A DNA stretch of 40,181 nt from Caulobacteraceae bacterium. GTDB lineage: Bacteria > Pseudomonadota > Alphaproteobacteria > Caulobacterales > Caulobacteraceae. The stretch covers positions 1-40,181 of the forward strand of contig JARLIQ010000073.1 in assembly GCA_031291645.1 (NCBI GenBank), written 5' to 3'. The notes below the pieces were generated by a model that searched no databases, was not told the DNA's origin, and saw nothing but the letters and a program-made list of their open reading frames with translations. Below are positions 27,766 to 35,711 of the stretch, in pieces; the first letter of the stretch is position 1, and the number at the start of each line of letters is the position of its first letter. The translations under genes and the position numbers were made by a program.

Positions 27766-28601
27766 CCGTTCAGCGTATCGACGCCCGCTTCGCCGCGCTG
27801 AAGGCCGAGGGCCGCGCGGCCTTCGTCGCCTATGTGATGGCCGGCGACCCGGACGCGGACACCGCCTTCGAGATCCTCAAGGGCCTGCCCGCCGCCGGCG
27901 CCGACATCATCGAGCTCGGCTTTCCCTTCTCCGACCCCATGGCCGAGGGCCCGCCGATCCAGCGCGCCGCCCTGCGCGCGCTCAGGGCCGGCATGACCCT
28001 GAAGGGAACCCTGGCCCTGGTGCGGCGGTTCCGCGAGCATGACCAGCTCACGCCGATCATCCTGATGGGCTATCTGAACCCGATCCTCTCGGCCGGCTTC
28101 GAGGCCTTCGCCGGCGACGCGGCCCAGGCCGGGGTCGACGGCCTGATCGTGGTCGACTGCCCGCCCGAGGAGGCCGATCCCCTGGCCGACGCGCTGGACG
28201 CCGCGGGTGTCGCGCTGATCCGGCTGGCGGCGCCGACCACGGACGATCGCCGGCTGCCCGCCGTGGTCCGGCGCACCTCGGGCTTCGTCTACTATGTGTC
28301 GGTCGCCGGGGTGACCGGGGTGAAGGAGGCGGACGCCGCCGCCGTGGCCCCGGCGGTCCAGCGGGTGCGCAAGGCTTCCGGCCTGCCGGTCGCGGTCGGC
28401 TTTGGCATCCGCACCCCCGAGCGCGCCGCCGCCGTGGCCCGCGTCGCCGACGCGGTGGTGGTCGGATCGGCCCTGGTGGACGAAATCGCAGCCGGCCTGG
28501 AATCGCACGAATCTGTGACCCCGAGGGTGCTGGAAACCGCGGCGCGACTGGCTAAGGCTGTGCGCGCGGCGAGCGCTGAGCAGACGTCGGTCCAGGCATG
28601 A
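27762..28601 (+). CDS. trpA: Tryptophan synthase alpha chain TrpA
   Basis: Cleaves indole-3-glycerol phosphate to indole, which is channelled to TrpB. The 279-residue barrel has [11 protein letters not shown], the catalytic Glu51 in [29 protein letters not shown] and the phosphate site [11 protein letters not shown]. The second catalytic residue, Asp60 in E. coli, is replaced by Glu62 (PMAEGPPIQ). The start is TTG 27762, overlapping the trpB stop as TTTGA, which gives the normal N-terminus [13 protein letters not shown]. Its TGA overlaps the accD start as ATGA. Confidence 0.96.
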
Positions 28602-29542
28602 GCATGGCTGAACGCAAAGATCCCCCGGGCGGCGGCCCGCAAGGCGGCGCGCCGGCGTCGCGCCCCGCGCGCGAGCGCGGCGGCTGGCTGGCCAAGATCG
28701 CGCCCGGCGTGCGCAACCTGGTGGCCAAGCGCGAGACGCCCGAGAACCTGTGGGTCAAGTGCCCCGACACCGGCGAGATGATCTACCGGCCCGACCTGGA
28801 GGCGGCCCTGTGGGTCACCCCCGCCGGCCGGCACATGCGCATCGGGCCGGAGAAGCGCTTCGCCTACACCTTCGACGGCGGCGCCCACGACGTCATTCCC
28901 TCGCCCACGGCGCCGGACGACCCGCTGCACTTCACCATGGGCAAGCCCTATCGCGAGGCGCTGAACGCCGCGCGCAAGACGACCGGCGAGAAGAGCGCCG
29001 TGGCCATCGGCGCCGGCCTGATCCGCGGCGTGCCCGCCGTCGCCATGGTCCAGGACTTCGCCTTCATGGGCGGATCGCTCGGCATGGCCGAGGGCGAGGG
29101 CTTCATCGCCGCCGCCAAGGCCGCCGTGGCCCGCGACTGTCCGATGGTGGCTTTCACGGCCTCGGGCGGGGCGCGGATGCAGGAGAGCGCCCTCGCCCTG
29201 ATGCAACTCGCCCGCGCCACCCTGGCCATCCAGGAGCTGCGCAAGGCGGACCTGCCCTACGTGGTGGTGCTGACCGACCCGACCACCGGCGGGGTCACCG
29301 CCTCCTACGCGATGCTGGGCGACATCCAGCTGGCCGAGCCGGGCGCCTTGATCGGCTTCACCGGGCCCCGGGTGATCGAGCAGACCATCCGCGAGACCCT
29401 GCCGCCGGGCTTCCAGCGCGCGGAATACCTGATCGAGAAGGGCATGGTCGACAACATCGTCCCCCGGCGCGAGCTGCCGACGGTGCTGGGCTCGATCCTG
29501 AAGACCCTGATGATGGGGCGCGCCCGCCGTCCCGCCGCCTGA
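28598..29542 (+). CDS. accD: Acetyl-CoA carboxylase carboxyltransferase beta subunit AccD
   Basis: With AccA it transfers carboxylate from biotin to acetyl-CoA, the committed step of fatty acid synthesis. The 314-residue protein has a crotonase-like core from about 90, with [21 protein letters not shown], the [14 protein letters not shown] motif and [34 protein letters not shown] and [11 protein letters not shown] follow. The N-terminal zinc ribbon is degenerate: only C55 of the four cysteines remains ([10 protein letters not shown], then WVTPAGRHM). Start ATG 28598 overlaps trpA (ATGA); ATG 28604 is an alternative. The trpA-accD-folC order is common in proteobacteria. Confidence 0.96.
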   Translation: MSMAERKDPPGGGPQGGAPASRPARERGGWLAKIAPGVRNLVAKRETPENLWVKCPDTGEMIYRPDLEAALWVTPAGRHMRIGPEKRFAYTFDGGAHDVIPSPTAPDDPLHFTMGKPYREALNAARKTTGEKSAVAIGAGLIRGVPAVAMVQDFAFMGGSLGMAEGEGFIAAAKAAVARDCPMVAFTASGGARMQESALALMQLARATLAIQELRKADLPYVVVLTDPTTGGVTASYAMLGDIQLAEPGALIGFTGPRVIEQTIRETLPPGFQRAEYLIEKGMVDNIVPRRELPTVLGSILKTLMMGRARRPAA

Positions 29543-29570
29543 TCCCGCCCCAGATACGGCCCAGCCCTCG

Positions 29571-30893
29571 ATGTACGATCCGCTGCGCGCGACCGAGGCC
29601 GTCCTGGTGCGCCGCCTGCGCGCCCTTCACCCCTCGCTGATCGACCTGTCGACCGGCCGTATCGAGCGGCTGCTGGAGGCGCTCGGCCGGCCGCAGGACC
29701 GCCTGCCGCCGGTGATCCACGTCGCCGGCACCAACGGCAAGGGCTCGACCACCGCCTATCTGCGCGCCATCGCCGAGGCGGCGGGGATGAAGGTCCACGT
29801 CCTGACCTCGCCGCACCTGGTGCGCTTCGTCGAGCGGATCCGGGTGGCCGGGACCCTGATCACCGAGGCCGAGCTGGAGGGCCTGATCGACCGGGCCGAG
29901 GCCGCCAACGCCGGCGAGCCGATCAGCTTCTTCGAGATGACCACGGCCATCGCGATCGCCGCCTTCGCCGCCACGCCGGCCGACCTGTGCGTGATCGAGG
30001 TGGGCCTTGGCGGGCGGTTCGACGCGACCAACGTCTTCGAGCATCCGGCCGCGTGCGTGATCACCCCGGTCGACTACGACCACCTGGAGATGCTGGGGCC
30101 GGAGCTGTCCAAGATCGCCTGGGAGAAGGCCGGCATCATGCGGCGCGGCGCGCCCTGCTTCAGCGCGCGCCAGATGGACGAGGCCCTGGCGGTGATCGAG
30201 GCCGAGGCCGAGGCGGTCGGCGCGCCCCTGACCCTGATGGGCCGCGACATCGACGCCTTCGAGGAACACGGCCGGCTTCGCCTGCAGCTCGAAGACCGGC
30301 TTCTGGACCTGCCGGCCCCGGGGCTGCTCGGCCCCTACCAGTTCGACAACGCGGGCCTGGCCGCCGCCGCCATCCTGGCCCTGGGCGATCCGCGCATCGA
30401 CGAGGCCGCCCTGGGCAGGGGCGTCGCCGGCGCCGTCTGGCCGGCGCGCTTCCAGCGGCTGACCAAGGGGCCGCTGGCCGGGCGGGCCGCCGCGGCGGGG
30501 GCCGACCTCTGGCTCGACGGCGGACACAATCCGCACGCCGGCCGCGCCCTGGCCGAGGCGGTGCGCCAGCTGGCCGCCAGGGACGGCCGCCCGGTGGCCC
30601 TGGTCTGCGGCATGTTCGCCCGCAAGGACGCCCAGGGCTTCTTCCGCCCGTTCGCGCCGCTGAAGCCGCGCGTTTTCACCGCCAGCTTCGATTCGCCCAA
30701 CGCCTCGCCCGCCGACGAGCTGGCGGCCGACGCGCGCGCGGCGGGGCTGGACGCCGCGCCGGCGCTGTCCATCGAGGACGGCCTCGAACGCATCCTCGAG
30801 GGGGGCGGCCCGCCGCCGCACATCCTGATCTGCGGCGGCCTGCACTTCGCCGGCGAGGCCCTGGCCATGAGCCCCGAGACCTGGCCGACCTAG
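29571..30893 (+). CDS. folC: Bifunctional dihydrofolate synthase / folylpolyglutamate synthase FolC
   Basis: Adds glutamate to dihydropteroate and lengthens the glutamate tail of folates. The 440-residue Mur-ligase-like protein has the P-loop GTNGKGST (53-60), the TSPHLVRFVERIR motif, EVGLGGRFDATN, the SKIAWEKAGIMRRGAP segment with the carbamylated-lysine region, and DGGHNPHAG in the C-terminal domain. It begins 28 bases after accD without a clear ribosome site. It is convergent with the YfcG-like gene; the two stop codons share CTAG (30890-30893). Confidence 0.95.
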   Translation: MYDPLRATEAVLVRRLRALHPSLIDLSTGRIERLLEALGRPQDRLPPVIHVAGTNGKGSTTAYLRAIAEAAGMKVHVLTSPHLVRFVERIRVAGTLITEAELEGLIDRAEAANAGEPISFFEMTTAIAIAAFAATPADLCVIEVGLGGRFDATNVFEHPAACVITPVDYDHLEMLGPELSKIAWEKAGIMRRGAPCFSARQMDEALAVIEAEAEAVGAPLTLMGRDIDAFEEHGRLRLQLEDRLLDLPAPGLLGPYQFDNAGLAAAAILALGDPRIDEAALGRGVAGAVWPARFQRLTKGPLAGRAAAAGADLWLDGGHNPHAGRALAEAVRQLAARDGRPVALVCGMFARKDAQGFFRPFAPLKPRVFTASFDSPNASPADELAADARAAGLDAAPALSIEDGLERILEGGGPPPHILICGGLHFAGEALAMSPETWPT

Positions 30894-31525
30894 ACCTTCG
30901 GCACGGCCATGCCGCGCTGGACCGCCGGCCGCGCGCCCACCGTCTTCAGCCAGCGTTCGATCGACGGGCGCTCGCCCCAGACGGCCGGGGCGGCCTGGCG
31001 GATCATGGTGAAGGCGGCCTGGGTCCAGGCGTAGCAGGCGATGTCGGCGATCGAATAGTCGTCGCCGGCCAGGTACGGCGCCTCGGACAGCCGCTTGTCC
31101 ATCACCCCCAGCAGGCGCGCCGATTCGGTGGAGAAGCGCTCGACCGCCTCGGGCGGCTTGTCCTTGGAGCGCGTCATGAAGAAGCCGAGCTGGCCCAGCA
31201 TCGGGCCCAGCCCGCCCATCTGCCAGAAGGTCCACTCCAGCGCCTTGTAGCGCTCCGCGCCCGACGGCGCCAAAAGCCTGTCCGTCTTCTCGGCCAGGTA
31301 GACCAGGATGGCGCCGCTCTCGAAGATCGACAGCGGGCCGTCCTCGGCCTCGTCGTCGATGATCGCCGGTATCTTGTTGTTCGGCGCGATCGCGAGGAAT
31401 TCGGACGAGAACTGCTCGTCCTTGCCGATGTCCACCGGCTTGACGACGTAGGGCAGGCCCAGCTCCTCCAGCATGATCGAGACCTTGCGGCCGTTGGGGG
31501 TCGTCCAGGTGTAGAGGGTGATCAT
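30890..31525 (-). CDS. yfcG: Glutathione S-transferase, YfcG-like (Nu class) disulfide-bond oxidoreductase
   Basis: A 211-residue GST-fold enzyme. The N-terminal thioredoxin-like domain (1-85) has the TTPNGRKVSIMLEELG segment, the Thr-Pro-Asn motif that coordinates glutathione in YfcG, plus NNKIPAIIDDEA and FESGAILVYLAEK. The helical domain has WTFWQMGGLGPMLGQLGFF, almost the same as in E. coli YfcG, a glutathione-dependent disulfide reductase, and YSIADIACYAWT. It is convergent with folC and divergent from argE (98 bases between). Confidence 0.88.
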   Translation of the reverse strand: MITLYTWTTPNGRKVSIMLEELGLPYVVKPVDIGKDEQFSSEFLAIAPNNKIPAIIDDEAEDGPLSIFESGAILVYLAEKTDRLLAPSGAERYKALEWTFWQMGGLGPMLGQLGFFMTRSKDKPPEAVERFSTESARLLGVMDKRLSEAPYLAGDDYSIADIACYAWTQAAFTMIRQAAPAVWGERPSIERWLKTVGARPAVQRGMAVPKV

Positions 31526-31588
31526 TCGCGCGCTCCGCTTGCTTGTTCGGCAATTGGGGTCGCCGCGGCCGAGGTCAAGCCAAAAGCC

Positions 31589-31617
31589 TTGGGCGGCGGC
31601 CCCGGCGGGGCTAGGTT
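31589..31617 (+). promoter_or_regulatory. Candidate argE promoter giving a leaderless mRNA
   Basis: TTGGGC (31589-31594) and TAGGTT (31612-31617) are 17 bases apart. Only six bases lie between the -10 element and the ATG at 31624, so transcription would start at or next to the A of the start codon. There is no Shine-Dalgarno sequence before argE, which fits a leaderless transcript; these are frequent in Caulobacter. Partial consensus match. Confidence 0.4.
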
Positions 31618-31623
31618 CGCGCC

Positions 31624-32799
31624 ATGCCCGACAGTGAAAGCCTTGCCGCCCGCGCGATCGACCAGCTGGAGCGCCTGGTGGCCTTCGACACCACCTCGCG
31701 CGGTTCCAACCTCGCGCTGATCGCCTATGTCGAGGACCAGCTGGCCCAGCTCGGCGTCGCCTCGCGGCGGGTGCCGAACCACGACGGGGCCAAGGCCAAC
31801 CTCCTGGCCACCATCGGGCCGGCGGTGGCCGGCGGGGTGGTGCTGTCCGGCCATACCGACGTGGTGCCGGTCGACGGCCAGCCCTGGACCTCCGATCCCT
31901 TCGTGCTGACCCGGCGGGACGACAAGCTGTACGGGCGCGGGACCTGCGACATGAAGGGGTTCCTGGCCCTGGCGCTGGCGGCCGCGCCGCGCCTGGCCGC
32001 GGCCCCGCTGAAGCGGCCGGTGCACCTGGCCTTCTCCTACGACGAGGAGGTCGGCTGCCTCGGCGCGCCCGACCTGATCGCCGAGATCGCCGCCCGCGTG
32101 CCGGCCCCCGCCGCCGTCATCGTCGGCGAGCCCACCGGCATGGAGGCGATCAGCGGCCACAAGGGCATCGCCTCGTTCAGGGTCACGGTGACCGGCCACG
32201 AGGCCCATTCCAGCCAGACCCACCTCGGCGTCTCGGCCAACATGGCGGCCATCGGCCTGATGGCCCGGCTGGTGGCCCTGTCGGAACGGCTGGCGCGCGA
32301 GGCCGACCCCGCCTCGCCCTTCACCCCCAAGGGCGCGACCCTGACCGTCGGCCAGGTCAACGGCGGCACGGCGGTCAACATACTGGCGCGCGAATGCGTC
32401 TTCCTGTTCGACCTGCGCACGCCGCCGGGGATGGAGCCGATGGCCATCCTGGCGGACTTCCTGGCCGAGGCGGCGGCGGTCGACGCGGCGCTGAAGGCCC
32501 GCTTCCCCGAATGCGGGGTCAAGGTCGAGACCCGCTCGCTGACCCCGGCCTTCGCGCCGGAGCGGGACGGGGCGGCCGAGGCCTTCGCCCGGCGGCTCGC
32601 CGGCGACAACGGCCCCCAGCGCGTCGCCCCCTATGCGGCCGAGGCCGGCCAGTTCCAGGGCGCCGGCTATTCGACGGTGATCTGCGGCCCCGGCTACATC
32701 GACCAGGCGCACCAGCCGGACGAGTTCGTCGAGATCTCGCAGATGGAGCGCGGCGCCCAGTTCATGGAACGGCTGATCGAGGCCATGGCGGAGGACTGA
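31624..32799 (+). CDS. argE: Acetylornithine deacetylase ArgE
   Basis: Removes acetate from N-acetylornithine in arginine synthesis. The 391-residue M20-family zinc enzyme has [14 protein letters not shown] (His77 and Asp79), the bridging Asp109 in [11 protein letters not shown], the catalytic pair [13 protein letters not shown] (Glu141/142), [14 protein letters not shown], the dimerisation domain with [15 protein letters not shown] and the last ligand region [16 protein letters not shown]. No ribosome site is seen upstream (see promoter). The 3' end overlaps the convergent queG by 38 bases. M20 enzymes such as DapE are related, but motif spacing and length favour ArgE. Confidence 0.92.
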   Translation: MPDSESLAARAIDQLERLVAFDTTSRGSNLALIAYVEDQLAQLGVASRRVPNHDGAKANLLATIGPAVAGGVVLSGHTDVVPVDGQPWTSDPFVLTRRDDKLYGRGTCDMKGFLALALAAAPRLAAAPLKRPVHLAFSYDEEVGCLGAPDLIAEIAARVPAPAAVIVGEPTGMEAISGHKGIASFRVTVTGHEAHSSQTHLGVSANMAAIGLMARLVALSERLAREADPASPFTPKGATLTVGQVNGGTAVNILARECVFLFDLRTPPGMEPMAILADFLAEAAAVDAALKARFPECGVKVETRSLTPAFAPERDGAAEAFARRLAGDNGPQRVAPYAAEAGQFQGAGYSTVICGPGYIDQAHQPDEFVEISQMERGAQFMERLIEAMAED

Positions 32800-33835
32800 G
32801 CCGCTCCACCGCCCACTGCGCGGCGTCGCGGACCACCTCGCTCTCGTCGTCCAGCCGCGCGCGGGCGACCTCGGCCAGGGCCGCATCGCCCGAATTGCCG
32901 ATCGCATAGAGCACGTTGCGCACGAACCGGTCGCGGCCGATCCGCTTGACCGGGCTCTTGGCGAACAGGGCGCGGAAGGCCCCCTCGTCCAGCCCCGCCA
33001 GCTCGGCCAGCGGCGGCTCGCGCAGCGCCTCGCGCGCGTGCAGCGCCGCCTCGCGCGAGACCCTGGCGAACTTGTTCCACGGGCAGACGGCCAGGCAGTC
33101 GTCGCAGCCGTAGACCCGGGCGCCCAGGGCGGCGCGGAACTCGACCGGGATCGGCCCCGCGTGCTCGATGGTCAGGTAGGAGATGCAGCGGCGCGCGTCG
33201 AGCTGGTAGGGCGCGGGGAAGGCGTTCGTCGGGCAGACGTCCAGGCAGGCGCGGCAGGCGCCGCAGTGGTCGGTCTCCGGCGGATCGGGCCGCAGGGCCG
33301 CGTCGGTCAGGATCGCGCCCAGGAACAGCCACGAGCCGAAGGCGCGCGAGACCAGGTTGGTGTGCTTGCCCTGCCAGCCGATCCCGGCGGCCTGAGCCAG
33401 CGGCTTTTCCATCAGGGGCGCGGTGTCGACGAACACCTTCACCGCGCAACCGGCCTCGGCCGCCAGCCAGCGGGCCAGGGCCTTCAGCCGCTTCTTGATC
33501 AGCGCGTGGTAGTCGTCGCCCTGGGCGTAGACCGAGATGGCCGCGCGGTCGGTCCGCGCCAGCGCCGCCAGCGGGTCGGCGTCGGGGCCATAGTTGACGC
33601 CCAGCACAACGGCCGAGCGGGCCTCGGGCCACATGGTTCTGGGGTGGGCGCGGCGCTCGGCGGTGGTCTCCATCCAGGCCATGTCGCCGTGGCGGCCCTC
33701 GGCGACGAACTCGGCCAGCCGGGCGGACGCGGGCCAGGGCGCCTCGACCGACGCCAGGCCGCAGGCGTCGAAACCCAGAGCGCGCGCCTGATCCCTGATC
33801 GCCGCTTCGAGCGTCTCAGAAATCGAGGTCGTCAT
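32762..33835 (-). CDS. queG: Epoxyqueuosine reductase QueG
   Basis: Cobalamin- and iron-sulfur-dependent enzyme for the last step of queuosine formation in tRNA. The 357-residue protein has the N-terminal DUF1730-type domain with VLGVNYGP and the conserved Asp137 in [34 protein letters not shown] follows in family order. Two 4Fe-4S motifs are present, C191/194/197/201 ([12 protein letters not shown]) and C244/247/251 ([13 protein letters not shown]), then a short HEAT-like tail. The start ATG 33835 lies 20 bases inside the end of fzlA, so the two are probably coupled. Its 3' end overlaps argE by 38 bases. Confidence 0.96.
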   Translation of the reverse strand: MTTSISETLEAAIRDQARALGFDACGLASVEAPWPASARLAEFVAEGRHGDMAWMETTAERRAHPRTMWPEARSAVVLGVNYGPDADPLAALARTDRAAISVYAQGDDYHALIKKRLKALARWLAAEAGCAVKVFVDTAPLMEKPLAQAAGIGWQGKHTNLVSRAFGSWLFLGAILTDAALRPDPPETDHCGACRACLDVCPTNAFPAPYQLDARRCISYLTIEHAGPIPVEFRAALGARVYGCDDCLAVCPWNKFARVSREAALHAREALREPPLAELAGLDEGAFRALFAKSPVKRIGRDRFVRNVLYAIGNSGDAALAEVARARLDDESEVVRDAAQWAVERLSPPPWPRSAVP

Positions 33836-34502
33836 AGTGGGCGGCCGGCGCCAGGCCCGGCCAGCGGTCGGCCAGCAGCGGGCGGAAGCAGGGCCGCGAC
33901 TTCAGCTTCATGTACCAGGTGCGCACGCCGGAGAACTCGCGCCAGGGCACGTCGCCGAAATAGTCGATCACCGAAAGGTTCGCCGCCGCGGCGAAGTCCG
34001 CCAGGCTGAGCCGGCGGCCGTTCAGCCAGTCCCGCTCCTGTAGCAGCCGCTCGATATAGCCCAGATGGGCGCGCAGGCCTTCGCGGCCGGCGCGCAGGTT
34101 GGCCAGGCCCGGCGCGCCCAGGCCCAGCATCTGCTTTTCCATCTTCTCGTGCAGCAGGAAGGCGTTGACCTCGTAGTCGAACTTGCGGTCGAACCATTGC
34201 AGCAGCCGCCGGGTCTCGGCCCGCTCGGCCGGGTCGCGGCCCACCAGGTCCGGCTCGGGCGCGGTCTCGTTGAGGTGTTCGAGGATCGCCCGGCTCTCGC
34301 AGATCACCGTGCGCCCCTCGCCGTCGGTCTCGACCAGCACCGGGGTCATGCCCGAGGGGTTCAGCTCCAGGAAGCTGGGCCGGCGCTCCCAGTAGCGCTC
34401 CTGGGCCTCGTTGAACGGCAGGCGCTTTTCCCCCAGCGCCAGACGCACCTGGCGCGAGGCCGGGTCGAGCGGGAAGTGATGGAGGGTGCGTTGGATCGTC
34501 AT
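33816..34502 (-). CDS. fzlA: GST-fold FtsZ-binding protein FzlA
   Basis: In Caulobacter FzlA is a glutathione-S-transferase-like protein without required GST activity that binds FtsZ filaments and is needed for cell constriction. The 228-residue product has the expected pattern: thioredoxin-like half [22 protein letters not shown], then [22 protein letters not shown], helical half with [21 protein letters not shown], and a short extended C-terminus HYDDLDF of the sort used for FtsZ binding. Assignment is from recalled similarity, so a plain GST is the alternative. It precedes and overlaps queG. A palindromic repeat pair lies upstream. Confidence 0.8.
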   Translation of the reverse strand: MTIQRTLHHFPLDPASRQVRLALGEKRLPFNEAQERYWERRPSFLELNPSGMTPVLVETDGEGRTVICESRAILEHLNETAPEPDLVGRDPAERAETRRLLQWFDRKFDYEVNAFLLHEKMEKQMLGLGAPGLANLRAGREGLRAHLGYIERLLQERDWLNGRRLSLADFAAAANLSVIDYFGDVPWREFSGVRTWYMKLKSRPCFRPLLADRWPGLAPAAHYDDLDF

Positions 34503-34531
34503 GCGGGGCTTGTGCCCGAATTTCCCGGCCA

Positions 34532-34579
34532 GAGCGCGTTCCGCAAAAGTGGAACCGGTTTTGCGACAAGAACGCGCTC
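34532..34579. repeat. 48-base hairpin repeat of alphaproteobacterial type
   Basis: The outer stem GAGCGCGTT (34532-34540) pairs with AACGCGCTC (34571-34579), and the inner CGCAAAA pairs with TTTTGCG. The sequence AAAAGTGGAACCGGTTTTGCG is characteristic of a repeat widespread between genes of alphaproteobacteria. It lies upstream of fzlA, 12 bases before a second palindrome. Confidence 0.7.
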
Positions 34580-34591
34580 AAACTTTTGAAT

Positions 34592-34644
34592 CTAGAGCCC
34601 GATTCAACGATCAGACGATTTCGTCTGATCGCATCGCGCTCTAG
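34592..34644. repeat. 53-base palindromic intergenic repeat, second copy of the 3111-3163 type
   Basis: The ends CTAGAGC (34592-34598) and GCTCTAG (34638-34644) are reverse complements. The interior CGATCAGACGA (34608-34618) pairs exactly with TCGTCTGATCG (34621-34631). Length, TAGAGC ends and nested hairpin agree with 3111-3163. It lies between the fzlA start and the end of the cation transporter gene and could terminate the latter's transcript. Confidence 0.65.
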
Positions 34645-34697
34645 GGCGACAGGGGTGGAGAAGGCCCCACAGCTTCTTAAGACCGCGTTTACCGCGT

Positions 34698-35657
34698 CTA
34701 AGATTCGTGGGCGGATTCGGGGTGGTGGACCTCGGGAAAAGCCCCGCCGTGCGGCTCGGCGACGCCGCGGGGGTCGGGGTGGATGATGATGTCGGCCGAG
34801 GGGAAGGCCTCCAGGACCCGCTTTTCCGCCGCCACCATCACCTGGTGGGCCTGCACCAGGCTGAGCTGCGGGTCGAGGTCGGCGTGCATCTGGATGTGGA
34901 CGTAGGGGCCCGAGGCGCGGGTCCTCAGCTGGTGGATGTCGCGCACCTGCGGGTCCTCGGTCATCAGCTCGACGATGCGGCGGCGCGATTCGTCGGCCAG
35001 TTCATGGTCCATCAGCTCGGTCGAGGCCTGGCGGAAGACGCTGATCGCGCCCCAGACCAGCCAGGCCACCACCACCAGCCCGGACAGGGCGTCCGGCAGC
35101 GAGCTGCCCAGCACGGCGCTCGCGGCGATCCCCACGCCCGCGATCAGGTTGGAGGCGAGGTCCGCGGCATAGTGGGCGTGGTCGCCCGAGACGGCCACCG
35201 AATTGGCCTGCCGCAGCACCCGCGCCTGGGCGACGAGCAGGCCGCTGGTCAGGCCGATCGAGACAGCCATCACCGCCAGGCCCCACAGGCCGTTGGCCAC
35301 CGGGGCGGGATGGGCGATGCGGTCGGCCGCCTCGCGGGCGACCAGGGCGGCGGAGGCGAACACCAGCCCGCCCTGCACCAGGCTGGCGAAGGCCTCGGCC
35401 TTGCCGTGGCCGAACCGGTGTTCCCGGTCCGGCGGCGCGACGGCGTAGCGAACAGCGAAATAGGTGACCAGCGAGGCCAGGAGGTCGAGGCTGGAGTCGG
35501 CCAGGGAGGCCAGCATCGCCACCGAACCGCTGGACAGCCAGGCGAGCGCCTTGAGCACGGACAGGATGCTGGCGACGGCGACCGAAAGCCGGGTGACCCG
35601 CCGGGTCAGGGCGGCCGTTTCGTCGATGGTCAGGGCGCTGGCGGTCGCGGCGGTCAT
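34698..35657 (-). CDS. Cation diffusion facilitator (FieF/YiiP-like) metal efflux transporter
   Basis: Inner-membrane proton/metal antiporter that exports divalent metals such as zinc, ferrous iron or cadmium. The 319-residue protein has six membrane helices in about 20-210 and a cytoplasmic metal-binding domain (about 215-300, IHQLRTRASGPYVHIQMHADLD). The metal site matches the zinc/iron type: D54 and D58 (ADSSLDLL) and H162/D166 (HYAADLASN). EHRFGHGKAEAFASL is the family signature. The C-terminal tail is His-rich. ATG 35657 gives the expected start. It lies 54 bases after the ABC ATPase gene on the same strand. Confidence 0.93.
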   Translation of the reverse strand: MTAATASALTIDETAALTRRVTRLSVAVASILSVLKALAWLSSGSVAMLASLADSSLDLLASLVTYFAVRYAVAPPDREHRFGHGKAEAFASLVQGGLVFASAALVAREAADRIAHPAPVANGLWGLAVMAVSIGLTSGLLVAQARVLRQANSVAVSGDHAHYAADLASNLIAGVGIAASAVLGSSLPDALSGLVVVAWLVWGAISVFRQASTELMDHELADESRRRIVELMTEDPQVRDIHQLRTRASGPYVHIQMHADLDPQLSLVQAHQVMVAAEKRVLEAFPSADIIIHPDPRGVAEPHGGAFPEVHHPESAHES

Positions 35658-35711
35658 GGCGGCGAAAATAGCGTCTAGGGCGGCAAAGCCTAGGGTCTTG
35701 AGAGCTGAAAC

